Below the pieces are notes generated by a model that was not told the origin of the DNA, searched no databases, and saw only the letters and a list, made by a program, of their open reading frames with translations. Both the position numbers and the translations under genes were made by a program. A stretch of DNA of 64,000 bases from the NCBI GenBank assembly GCA_002305265.1, contig DBQP01000010.1, positions 1-64,000 of the forward strand, in the 5' to 3' direction. Within the stretch, counting starts at the first letter, position 1; every line of letters begins with the position of its first letter. Origin of the DNA: Prevotellaceae bacterium UBA1391 (GTDB lineage: Bacteria > Bacteroidota > Bacteroidia > Bacteroidales > Bacteroidaceae). Positions 1-7,514 of this stretch are shown piece after piece.

Positions 1-62
1 AAGTTTAGCGGACAGTAATAATTGATAATAATGTTAATATATATGATTAAAACAATAGGACT

Positions 63-149
63 ATGAACAAGACGCCTAAGATTATTATCTCTTCCATAGC
101 AATGTTTATCGTCTTTATTATTTTCGCAGCAATGGATGGAGAGGCATAA
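63..149 (+). CDS. Putative 28-residue single-span membrane peptide
   Basis: A short open frame starts ATG at 63 and stops TAA at 147-149. It encodes a basic N-terminus (MNKTPK), one hydrophobic stretch long enough to cross a membrane (about residues 7-23) and an acidic tail (MDGEA). A strong intrinsic terminator follows 50 bp later, which suggests the segment is transcribed as a unit. I do not recognise the family and assign no function. It could equally be chance, because the surrounding DNA is AT-rich; the hydrophobic composition and the terminator are the only support. Confidence 0.35.
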   Translation: MNKTPKIIISSIAMFIVFIIFAAMDGEA

Positions 150-200
150 TAATCTGGAGGGTACTTTGTTCAAGCCCTGGCTGGTCCATGATGATAAATA

Positions 201-232
201 AAGGAGTTAAGACGAATCTTAACTCCTTTTTT
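201..232 (+). terminator. Intrinsic terminator
   Basis: A perfect stem pairs 201-212 (AAGGAGTTAAGA) with 217-228 around a CGAA loop and runs into a T tract. It ends the transcript that enters from the left, including the small peptide gene. The stretch 233-424 up to the GH2 gene holds no other feature I can support. Confidence 0.85.
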
Positions 233-424
233 CATTATTCCGTATAAACACTGTCATACTCCGCCATACAAGAACGAACGGGAACGTAATAAAAATAATT
301 AAATTCCGTTTGTATCAAAGAGAAGAGATGAAAACCTAATCGCCAATGAAGGAACAGGGTATCTGTACCTGTGCTCTTCACCTGCACTCTCGATATTCGC
401 TGATAAAATAATCTAAATACCGAT

Positions 425-2242
425 ATGAAAAGAAAACTTCTTTCCCTTTTGTTTCTTACATGTGGACTGACGACGTTGACCGCTCAGAAAGTGACACCTC
501 CCGCGAATGTGTACAACCGGCCGATGGAATCGCTCAACGGCCCATGGAAATACTTCGTCGACCAACAGGATATGGGCTACTATGATTACAGAATGAACCC
601 GACATCCTGGGGTTTCTTTCTCGACGCAAAGCCTGCACGGCCTGGCGATCTGATAGAGTATAGCTTCGACGAGAGCGAAGACATCACGGTTCCGGGCGAC
701 TGGAACACGCAAGACCCGCAGCTCCTTTGGTATGAAGGCACGATCTGGTATCGCAAGACTTTCAGCTGGAAGCCGCAGCAGGGACGCAAATCACTACTCT
801 ATTTCGCAGCGGCCAACTATCAGACCCGTGTGTGGGTGAATGGCAAAAAGGCCGGAGAGCACGAAGGAGGCTTCACGCCATTCTGCTTCGATGTGACCTC
901 CATGGTCAAAGACGGAGAAAACACGGTGGTCGTCATGGTCAACAACCGGCGCAGCAAAGAGAATGTTCCTACGCTTATTTTCGATTGGTGGAATTATGGC
1001 GGTATCACCCGGGATGTGATGATGCTTTCCGTGGCAGACACCTACATCGAGGATTATACCATCCAAGCAGACAAACACGACCCTCAGCAAATCAATGTCG
1101 AGGTCAAGTTGAATCCTGCGGTTTCTAACCAAAAGGTTGAACTGAGCATTCCTGAACTGAAGATCAAGAAAACGCTGACCACGGGAAATGACGGAATGGC
1201 CAGAATGGCCATCAAAGCCAAACCCGTTCTTTGGTCGCCGGAGAATCCTAAACTCTATCAGGTCAATCTCTCTTTGAACGGGGAGTCGATACGAGACGAC
1301 ATTGGTTTCCGAACCATCACGACGCGTGGCAAACAGATACTTCTCAATGGCAAGCCTATCTTCTTGAGAGGAATTTGCTTTCACGAAGAAACAGCATACA
1401 CCAATCGGCGCTGCACTACAACGGAAGATGCCGATTCTCTGATTGCATGGGCCAAAGACTTGAATTGCAACTTTCTCCGACTCGCTCATTATCCGCACAA
1501 CGAGCTGATGGTGCGTGCTGCAGAACGCCAAGGAATCCTCCTCTGGGAAGAGATTCCCTGCTACTGGACCATTGACTGGACAAACGAGGCGACCTACGCC
1601 AACGCAAAAAACCAACTGACGGAATTGATTCGCCGTGACAAAAACCGTGCCAACGTCATCATCTGGTCCGTGGCCAATGAGACGCCTCACAGCGATGCCC
1701 GAGACCAATTCTTGGCGCGGTTGGCACAAGAGGCGCGCGCCCAAGACACCACGCGACTGATATCGTTGGCCATGGAGGTGACCAGTGCCTCCAACTATGT
1801 CAATAGGCTCCATGACAACTTACACCCTTACGTAGACGTCATCAGTTTCAACCAGTATGTTGGCTGGTACCGCAATGTGAACGACGCGCCAAAGATGACG
1901 TGGGAAGTTCCCTACGACAAACCTGTAATCATCAGTGAATTTGGAGGCGGGGCCGTGGCCGGTTATCACGGCACTCAAGAGCAACGATGGACCGAGGAGT
2001 TTCAAGACAATTTGTATCGGCAAAACCTTGAAATGCTCAATAAGATTGATGGACTGGCAGGCACAACACCTTGGGTGTTGAAAGATTTTCGTTCACCCCG
2101 ACGGCCGCATCCCTCCATCCAGGGGTATTTCAATCGCAAAGGACTGATTTCCGATCAAGGCAAGCGCAAGATGGCGTTCTATACGCTCAAGAAATGGTAT
2201 GAAGAGAAGAAAGTCACAGGTGTTGGAGACGCACGGCAGTAA
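425..2242 (+). CDS. Secreted GH2 glycoside hydrolase, beta-glucuronidase-like
   Basis: 605 residues with a signal peptide (residues 1 to about 20, ending TAQ). The order is the usual GH2 one: N-terminal sugar-binding sandwich (about 25-200), immunoglobulin-like domain (about 205-300), TIM barrel (about 305-590). The acid/base is E419 in WSVANE and the nucleophile is E505 in ISEFGG. An N-x-K motif (N570, K572 in FNRKG), which in this family binds the carboxylate of a uronic acid, points to glucuronidase rather than galactosidase activity. Expected location is periplasm or cell surface. It stands alone on the + strand, before a terminator. With the nearby GH43 and GH98 enzymes it could remove glucuronyl groups from plant polysaccharide. 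The GH2 call is firm; the substrate is inferred. Confidence 0.88.
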   Translation: MKRKLLSLLFLTCGLTTLTAQKVTPPANVYNRPMESLNGPWKYFVDQQDMGYYDYRMNPTSWGFFLDAKPARPGDLIEYSFDESEDITVPGDWNTQDPQLLWYEGTIWYRKTFSWKPQQGRKSLLYFAAANYQTRVWVNGKKAGEHEGGFTPFCFDVTSMVKDGENTVVVMVNNRRSKENVPTLIFDWWNYGGITRDVMMLSVADTYIEDYTIQADKHDPQQINVEVKLNPAVSNQKVELSIPELKIKKTLTTGNDGMARMAIKAKPVLWSPENPKLYQVNLSLNGESIRDDIGFRTITTRGKQILLNGKPIFLRGICFHEETAYTNRRCTTTEDADSLIAWAKDLNCNFLRLAHYPHNELMVRAAERQGILLWEEIPCYWTIDWTNEATYANAKNQLTELIRRDKNRANVIIWSVANETPHSDARDQFLARLAQEARAQDTTRLISLAMEVTSASNYVNRLHDNLHPYVDVISFNQYVGWYRNVNDAPKMTWEVPYDKPVIISEFGGGAVAGYHGTQEQRWTEEFQDNLYRQNLEMLNKIDGLAGTTPWVLKDFRSPRRPHPSIQGYFNRKGLISDQGKRKMAFYTLKKWYEEKKVTGVGDARQ

Positions 2243-2353
2243 GTCTACGCATGGGGACTGCACAGTCGGCATCGCCGTTGAAGCATTCCGTTCAACGTGA
2301 CTGGATCAGCTGGCCTTGCCGATTCCTTCCTATCCCTCCGATATGAACAAAGC

Positions 2354-2392
2354 AAAAGCCATCCCCTCGCCCATCAGGGGGATGGCTTTTTT
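2354..2392. terminator. Bidirectional intrinsic terminator between GH2 and ASCH genes
   Basis: Stem 2355-2366 pairs with 2377-2388 (GCCATCCCC against GGGGATGGC) and has A residues on the left and T residues on the right, so it can end transcripts from both convergent genes. The rest of 2243-2545 holds nothing I recognise. Confidence 0.85.
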
Positions 2393-2545
2393 GCATATGC
2401 GGCTTTCTTGCATATAAAAGAGGAACCTCTCACGATGCTGATGCGCTGATAGCTACTGAAGAGCGCACACGATGTTCCTCGCAATTAGCAAGCGAAGAGT
2501 CTTAGAAATCAAACCTCCCATCCTAAAGCGGATGAATTATTCAAT

Positions 2546-3322
2546 TCAAGAAGCTATCACGTCCTTCAGCAAGATGCCAATGTTGAAATAATCAATTTCA
2601 TTCATATTCCAGTCAATCGCCTTGATGGGCGACCCATCTTCCTTGTCCCAAAACTGATAACTAATCTGTTCGACTTCGAAAGACACCTGCTGGGACAACG
2701 TCTCAAGACGAATGGAGCCAATCGGCTTGAAAGCGTATTCACCGTCTTTTAGTTCTTCGATGGGTTTTTCCACGAGGTTGAGAATCTCGTCCGTAGCACA
2801 TAGTTCCACTCGGTTGGCGTCACGTATTTCCTGCAAGCCAGCCTCTGTCACTGGAACGACCAGGCACTCCCCTTCCAATCGAGGAGCTCTACGTACCAGT
2901 TTGTGTGCCGCAGGCAGATGCTCAATATCTAATTCTGCGGTCTCAAAGAGATTCAGTTTCCCCTTGACACCTCGTATCGGCTCGTCAAACAGATACGCAT
3001 CCGCTAAGTGCCACTGATGCTCAACCGGCATTGCCCACACAGACTTGGAATCGTTACTGTCTCCGCTAATCGTGACGTAACCTATGATGGCAGAATATTC
3101 CAAGTCCTCAAATTGCGGGAAGTTGCCAAACAATTGCTCATTCTCAATCTCGTTATTAATATCAAAGATATTTTGGTCCGCAAAGTTCTTGGGCACTTTC
3201 GCCGAAGAAGCATGTATCAGCACGGGGCCTAAGTAGTTTGGCGCCCAAGTCCTGTTCTCAATGTCTTTCAACCCGCTTACGATCAGCGAGGCCCACGGCT
3301 GTCTCACAGATAATGTTTTCAT
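2546..3322 (-). CDS. ASCH/PUA-fold domain protein
   Basis: 258 residues, cytoplasmic (no signal peptide or membrane segment). The N-terminus (MKTLSVRQPWASLIVSGLKD, then IENRTW) is the characteristic opening strand and helix of ASCH domains, a PUA-like fold associated with RNA or nucleotide binding. The domain spans roughly residues 1-150; the remaining 100 residues are acidic and unassigned. It faces the GH2 gene and shares a terminator with it. Its 5' side carries repeat array A. By eye its base composition is lower in GC than the later part of the window. The domain call is firm, the biological role unknown. Confidence 0.75.
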   Translation of the reverse strand: MKTLSVRQPWASLIVSGLKDIENRTWAPNYLGPVLIHASSAKVPKNFADQNIFDINNEIENEQLFGNFPQFEDLEYSAIIGYVTISGDSNDSKSVWAMPVEHQWHLADAYLFDEPIRGVKGKLNLFETAELDIEHLPAAHKLVRRAPRLEGECLVVPVTEAGLQEIRDANRVELCATDEILNLVEKPIEELKDGEYAFKPIGSIRLETLSQQVSFEVEQISYQFWDKEDGSPIKAIDWNMNEIDYFNIGILLKDVIAS

Positions 3323-4005
3323 ACGTCCTGTTAAATTTATTTCAGTTAGAGTATTACATTCTGAACACGAGTTCGAAAGATCACAAGTGATTGGAAGTTG
3401 GCCTTGGGCACATCCGCTCCGACCTCATGTTGATAATCAATAAAGAACTGCAGGCCTCAACAGCAATGGCTATAGAGGGCTAAGACACAGCTCACTTTGC
3501 TTTAAATGCGTAGAACCCACACTTCAAGTAAGGTCTGGCAACGAAGCCAATCTGCGCACCTCAACTGTTGTTTTGAAGACGAAGGCCTTCTGCTATCGGC
3601 AAGAAGGCTTTCGTGGCCGCATCAGAAGGCCTTCATGTTTGATGCACCACAACGAAGCATCCGGCCGACGGTTTGGATCAGCTTGGTCCGACGCGCGTAT
3701 TTAATTACAATACACGCAGCAGGTGGACTTGAGAGGATGGCTTATCTATCGTTCTTCGCTGTTGAGAGTTCACCACTTGCCTGCAACTGCAGGCTGCGAA
3801 AAAATATGTCTCAGCTTTTGAGGCTTTCAGCCAACGAAATGGCTGTGTGCGCAGCCGTTGTTGCGATGAGAGGGATCAGCGTTCGAGACTTTCATCCAAC
3901 GGGATGGTTGTGTGCGCAGCCGTTGTTAAGACGAGATGTCTCAGCGTTCGAGACTTTCAGCCAACGAAATGGCTGAGTGCGCAGCGGTTGTTGCGATGAG
4001 AGGGC
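3323..4005. other. 683-bp gene-free gap filled by two repeat arrays
   Basis: Between the 5' end of the ASCH gene and the 3' end of the membrane-protein gene. It contains the GAAGGCCTTC triplet (3581-3634) and the 65-bp tandem repeat (3811-4029). Short open frames here run through the repeats and look non-coding. Confidence 0.7.
3581..3634. repeat. GAAGGCCTTC triplet array A
   Basis: Palindromic decamers start at 3581, 3603 and 3625, exactly 22 bp apart with 12-bp spacers of unrelated sequence. The middle copy has one change (GAAGGCTTTC). This is one of seven such arrays in the window. Confidence 0.95.
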
Positions 4006-4029
4006 TCAGCTTTTGAGGCTTTCATCCAA
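3811..4029. repeat. 65-bp tandem repeat that includes the 3' end of a gene
   Basis: Units begin (TCAGC) at 3811, 3876, 3941 and 4006, a constant 65-bp step. The last, partial unit is the final eight codons plus stop of the membrane-protein gene (WLDESLKS then TGA on the - strand). The gene end is therefore copied about three more times downstream of itself in the same orientation. Units differ by scattered point changes. Confidence 0.95.
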
Positions 4030-5154
4030 CCAGCGCAACAGGATAGCGGCTGAGGTGTTTTCGGGACGAACGCCCTTGACCAGCGACTCGGTCTCCTGCT
4101 TATTCTTCAGTTGGGTGATCAGCTCAACAATGGAAAGCGATTGCGGGCCATGCTGCAACTGATGTAAGTCGGCCAAGCAAACGCTGCGTAAATCGTCGAT
4201 ACTGCACTGATGCTCCGAAGCCATGCGGATGAGCGTCTCCGTCCGCTGTCGGGCGTCCAAGTCGGAAAGCATGGCGAAGTCGTCTAGCCCCAGCCGAACG
4301 ATGGCCTGCGCCGTATTCGGTTTCTCGGTCAGCAAGGTCTGCCAATACAGCGAACCGGTTGGCGTGCCATCATCGGCAGATGCTGACGCAAGGGATGAAA
4401 CAGCTTGCTCTACCCGCTCTTGCCCCAACTTGACTTCGCTGTCTGCTTGCTCCAAACCGGCGTTTCCACCGCTTTGCACATCTACGCCTTCCATGACAGG
4501 CTTCACTTCCGCCGCGCCCGCAGCAATAGCCGCCGGTTGCAGGGAAGGGTTTGCCTCCTCCGACAGCCCGGCAGACTGTTCCGGCGCAGCCGCAGCAGAA
4601 CCAACGACGGGGGCGGCGCTGTCCGAAGTCTGCACCACAGAACGAGATTTGCGATGATGGCTGTAATAGAGGCCGAAAGCCGCAGCAATGAGCGTGGCAA
4701 TCAGCAAGAGCACGCTGTAGTCTCCCATCCCCGTAAACAAGGCCACAAGGCTGTCATAAGCGACGAAGAAGCACAGATAGGCCGGCACCTTCAGCAGAGT
4801 CTTCCACATGGGACACTGGCTGCGGCGGAAAAAGAAGAAATAGACGCCAAAGCCGAACAGAAGTGCCGCAGAGAGGAATGCCCCGGTAAACCGGCTGACA
4901 GAGGATGCGCCGGCCTGATCAGCATAACTCCGCATCCGCTCCCCTTCGGCCTCAGCATTCAGTGCGAGCACGGCAAAGATGATGGCCGCCGTCAGCACCA
5001 CCAGCATAAGGACACCACCCGTGATCTTGAATGCGGCAGGCGTTTTGCCACGTTGGCTGTTGCGACGCGCCAGATAAATCATGATGAGGAAAAAGACGAG
5101 CACAGCCCCGAGGGCCGGCATAGAGATGATAGAGAGTGCATGCATAGTCAGCAA
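4006..5154 (-). CDS. Multi-span membrane protein of unknown function
   Basis: 382 residues. Four to five hydrophobic segments lie in the first 170 residues (about 8-28, 46-66, 90-110, 125-143 and 145-165), with a small four-residue FFFF cluster before RRSQC. After a basic stop-transfer stretch (HHRKSRS) comes an Ala/Glu/Ser-rich region and a soluble C-terminal helical part (about 270-382). I do not recognise the family. The start at 5154 gives the first hydrophobic segment directly; a nearby second Met would lose only three residues. The stop codon lies inside a tandem repeat. No neighbour suggests a role. Confidence 0.7.
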   Translation of the reverse strand: MLTMHALSIISMPALGAVLVFFLIMIYLARRNSQRGKTPAAFKITGGVLMLVVLTAAIIFAVLALNAEAEGERMRSYADQAGASSVSRFTGAFLSAALLFGFGVYFFFFRRSQCPMWKTLLKVPAYLCFFVAYDSLVALFTGMGDYSVLLLIATLIAAAFGLYYSHHRKSRSVVQTSDSAAPVVGSAAAAPEQSAGLSEEANPSLQPAAIAAGAAEVKPVMEGVDVQSGGNAGLEQADSEVKLGQERVEQAVSSLASASADDGTPTGSLYWQTLLTEKPNTAQAIVRLGLDDFAMLSDLDARQRTETLIRMASEHQCSIDDLRSVCLADLHQLQHGPQSLSIVELITQLKNKQETESLVKGVRPENTSAAILLRWLDESLKS

Positions 5155-5228
5155 ATCGTTTGTGTGGCATGGCTGCGCAGAGACAAGGTCGTGCAGGCAA
5201 CGCCGTGTGTGAGAAAGAAACTTGGCTC

Positions 5229-5236
5229 CAAATATA
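5229..5236 (-). promoter_or_regulatory. Putative -7 element of the membrane-protein gene
   Basis: TATATTTG on the - strand fits TAnnTTTG and lies about 75 bp upstream of the start at 5154. I see no convincing -33 element. Confidence 0.4.
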
Positions 5237-5442
5237 GTTATTATTCTGCAAAGTATGGCCCACCTTTACATTTTTCCCTTGCGCGAGTTGCATATTTTCT
5301 AAAAGCCGACAGAGGCTCCTATCTCCCCCGGCATGCGCAACAAAGGACTGACTTACAAGTCTGGCAAGAAGTCAAAAAAAACTTTCTGCGAGCATGCGAT
5401 AAGCCACTGTATATGCATCTTCAAGTTGAGAGAATCTAAAAC

Positions 5443-5488
5443 ATGCGACTTTGCCTGCATTTCCTAAGAAATGCCTGCAAAGTCGCAT
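5443..5488. repeat. Two-tier palindrome, copy 1
   Basis: A 46-bp near-perfect inverted repeat. Outer arms ATGCGACTTTGC (5443-5454) and GCAAAGTCGCAT (5477-5488); inner arms GCATTTC (5457-5463) and GAAATGC (5468-5474). It lies about 150 bp beyond the 3' end of the GH43 gene and may act in its transcript as a terminator or stabiliser. The core matches the palindrome at 14137-14190. Elsewhere 5155-5639 holds no gene I can support. Confidence 0.85.
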
Positions 5489-5639
5489 ACAGATTCAAAT
5501 GCCATGAGGAACAAGCTCCGGCTATCATCTGGCCATGGGCGCCAAGGCATCGCATGGCAGGTATAGCCCGCCCGACGGCCCTGGCATGCCAACCAGTAAG
5601 CGGCATGATCACGAAGATGATGTATGAATGCCGAAGAAA

Positions 5640-7349
5640 CTAAATGGAGGAAACGTGGAAGTAGTCAAAGTCGGCGATGCCTTCAGTCTCCTGAGTGGCG
5701 TAGTGGAACAGCGAGAAACGATAGCCGCAGAAGTCTGGCCAGTCGTAGTGCATCTGGAGAGTGTCGCCAATGCTCTTCCATGCTTTGCCGTCGAGGCTAT
5801 ATGAGAAGACGGCCTTGTCGGTTCGGTCGCGGAAGTCAGCCGAGAAGCGGAGATAGATCTTGCCGCCTGCATCGCCTATCTTATATCTTTCAATCTCCTT
5901 GCCCATCGCGTCTCCTTTTTCCATCGCACGCTGCATGACAACGTAAAACTGACCATTTTCCTTCTTCACGCCCACGAAACCATAACGGTTCTGGAAACAG
6001 GAAAGACCGGCCACATCACCCTCTTTCAGCTGCGCGTAGTCCATCAGCACCTCGCCCTGGCAGGTTGGACCAAAGACGCGCTGGGTCAATGTGTTACGGG
6101 CCTCACGAATGTGCTTCACCACAGCTTTGGTCTTCAGACGTAGCCAACCTTTGCGCTCAGAAAGACTCCAGCCGTTCATGTCGGGTACGTGGTTCCATTG
6201 CCACACGGGCTTCAGCCATCCTTGCTGCTTGTTGCCTAAGATGCTGTTCTCCCAGCGCCAGCCGAAACGGCTCTTCGACTTCTTAGGCTGCCAAGTATTG
6301 AACTCGTCATTCTGCACAATCCCTATGCCCTTCTGTGCAGGCAGGTCGACGACGAATGGGGAGACCATATTCTTGCCTTCGGGCAGCAAGTTGGTTGTAC
6401 CACTGCCTACGATGGGCCAGCCATCCTGACTCCATGTCATCGGCAGCCATACGGGCATGCGGCCCAGGCTTCCATAGTCCTTAAACAGGAAGCACCACCA
6501 CTTGCCGTCCTTGGCTTGCACGATGCCACCCTGTCCGATGCCATTCGTACGCATCACTACTTGGCCATCAGCATCGACCATCTCACCGCCAAACACCAAG
6601 CGACCTTCCCACTTGCCGTTCAACAAATCACGCGAGCGCCAGACAATCTCCTGACGCTGACCGTCACAACCCTGAATCATAAAGATGTAGTAATAGTCGC
6701 CGATCTTATAGCCATGATAGCCCTCGGCGCGCAGGCCCCGAGCTGGGTTCTCAAGATTGGCATAGTCGATGACCTTGCGGCGCTCCGACACCGTCACATT
6801 CCAGTCTTTATCCACTTTCATCTCGCGAAGATACATCGCATGGTCTTCGAAAGTGTCGGCTGGATGCAACACGTACTTCTTTACCTCCTTGCCGTTGTCA
6901 TCAAACAGCAGGCCGGGGTCGTAGCACTTATCCGTTTTCGACACGTGCCAACGGCCGTTTTCGATGTCGTCCGTCACATAAAAGTACGTCTTCCCTGTCG
7001 TGTTGCAGGTCATGATCATGTAGTAGAGCTTCTCATAGGGGTCGTATCGCAGGTTCGTGGCCCATTGGCCATTGGCATACTCGCTCTTCCCGTTCATGAG
7101 ACGGAAATTGTCTCCATCGTCCAACGCATCGTAGGCGTAGTTCACGATTTCCCAGTTCACCAGGTCCTTCGACTTCATGATGCCGCAGCCCGGTGCAAAG
7201 TGCATGGTCGTCGACACCATGTAGTACGTTCCGTCCACCAGGATGATGTCGTGGTCGGGGACATCAGCGAACAACATTGGGTTTTGAAACTGTGCGCTAC
7301 TTGTAAACGCGACAAGCATTACACAAATGCTTAAGAATAATCGTCTCAT
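5640..7349 (-). CDS. Secreted GH43 family glycosidase
   Basis: 569 residues with a signal peptide (about 1-19, ending SSAQ). The five-bladed GH43 propeller occupies about residues 20-310: NPMLFADVPDHD near residue 22 carries the candidate base Asp, and AEGYHGYKIGDYYYI near 205 carries the candidate general acid Glu. Residues about 350-569 form a beta-sandwich typical of xylosidase/arabinofuranosidase-type GH43 enzymes. It lies downstream of and in line with the GH98 gene (150-bp gap) and both are next to the hybrid regulator, so they probably form one regulon. Likely substrates are xylosyl or arabinosyl side groups. Family firm, substrate inferred. Confidence 0.85.
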   Translation of the reverse strand: MRRLFLSICVMLVAFTSSAQFQNPMLFADVPDHDIILVDGTYYMVSTTMHFAPGCGIMKSKDLVNWEIVNYAYDALDDGDNFRLMNGKSEYANGQWATNLRYDPYEKLYYMIMTCNTTGKTYFYVTDDIENGRWHVSKTDKCYDPGLLFDDNGKEVKKYVLHPADTFEDHAMYLREMKVDKDWNVTVSERRKVIDYANLENPARGLRAEGYHGYKIGDYYYIFMIQGCDGQRQEIVWRSRDLLNGKWEGRLVFGGEMVDADGQVVMRTNGIGQGGIVQAKDGKWWCFLFKDYGSLGRMPVWLPMTWSQDGWPIVGSGTTNLLPEGKNMVSPFVVDLPAQKGIGIVQNDEFNTWQPKKSKSRFGWRWENSILGNKQQGWLKPVWQWNHVPDMNGWSLSERKGWLRLKTKAVVKHIREARNTLTQRVFGPTCQGEVLMDYAQLKEGDVAGLSCFQNRYGFVGVKKENGQFYVVMQRAMEKGDAMGKEIERYKIGDAGGKIYLRFSADFRDRTDKAVFSYSLDGKAWKSIGDTLQMHYDWPDFCGYRFSLFHYATQETEGIADFDYFHVSSI

Positions 7350-7475
7350 AGGTGTATGGTATTTAAAAATATTTCCGTAGACTCCACAAAGGAGCCAGTC
7401 AACTATTTGATTATTTCACATTAAACTTGTCGTGGACAACAACACAGAAGTCGTGAGCAACACAACATAAATGGT

Positions 7476-7514
7476 AAAAAGGCCTCATCATGATACGCTT
7501 CATCTTATCATGAT
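7476..7514 (-). terminator. Weak terminator-like hairpin after the GH98 gene
   Basis: ATCATGAT occurs at 7487-7494 and 7507-7514 and is self-complementary, so the two copies can pair across the stop codon. A run of five T on the - strand follows (7476-7480). The AT-rich stem makes termination uncertain. Confidence 0.4.
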
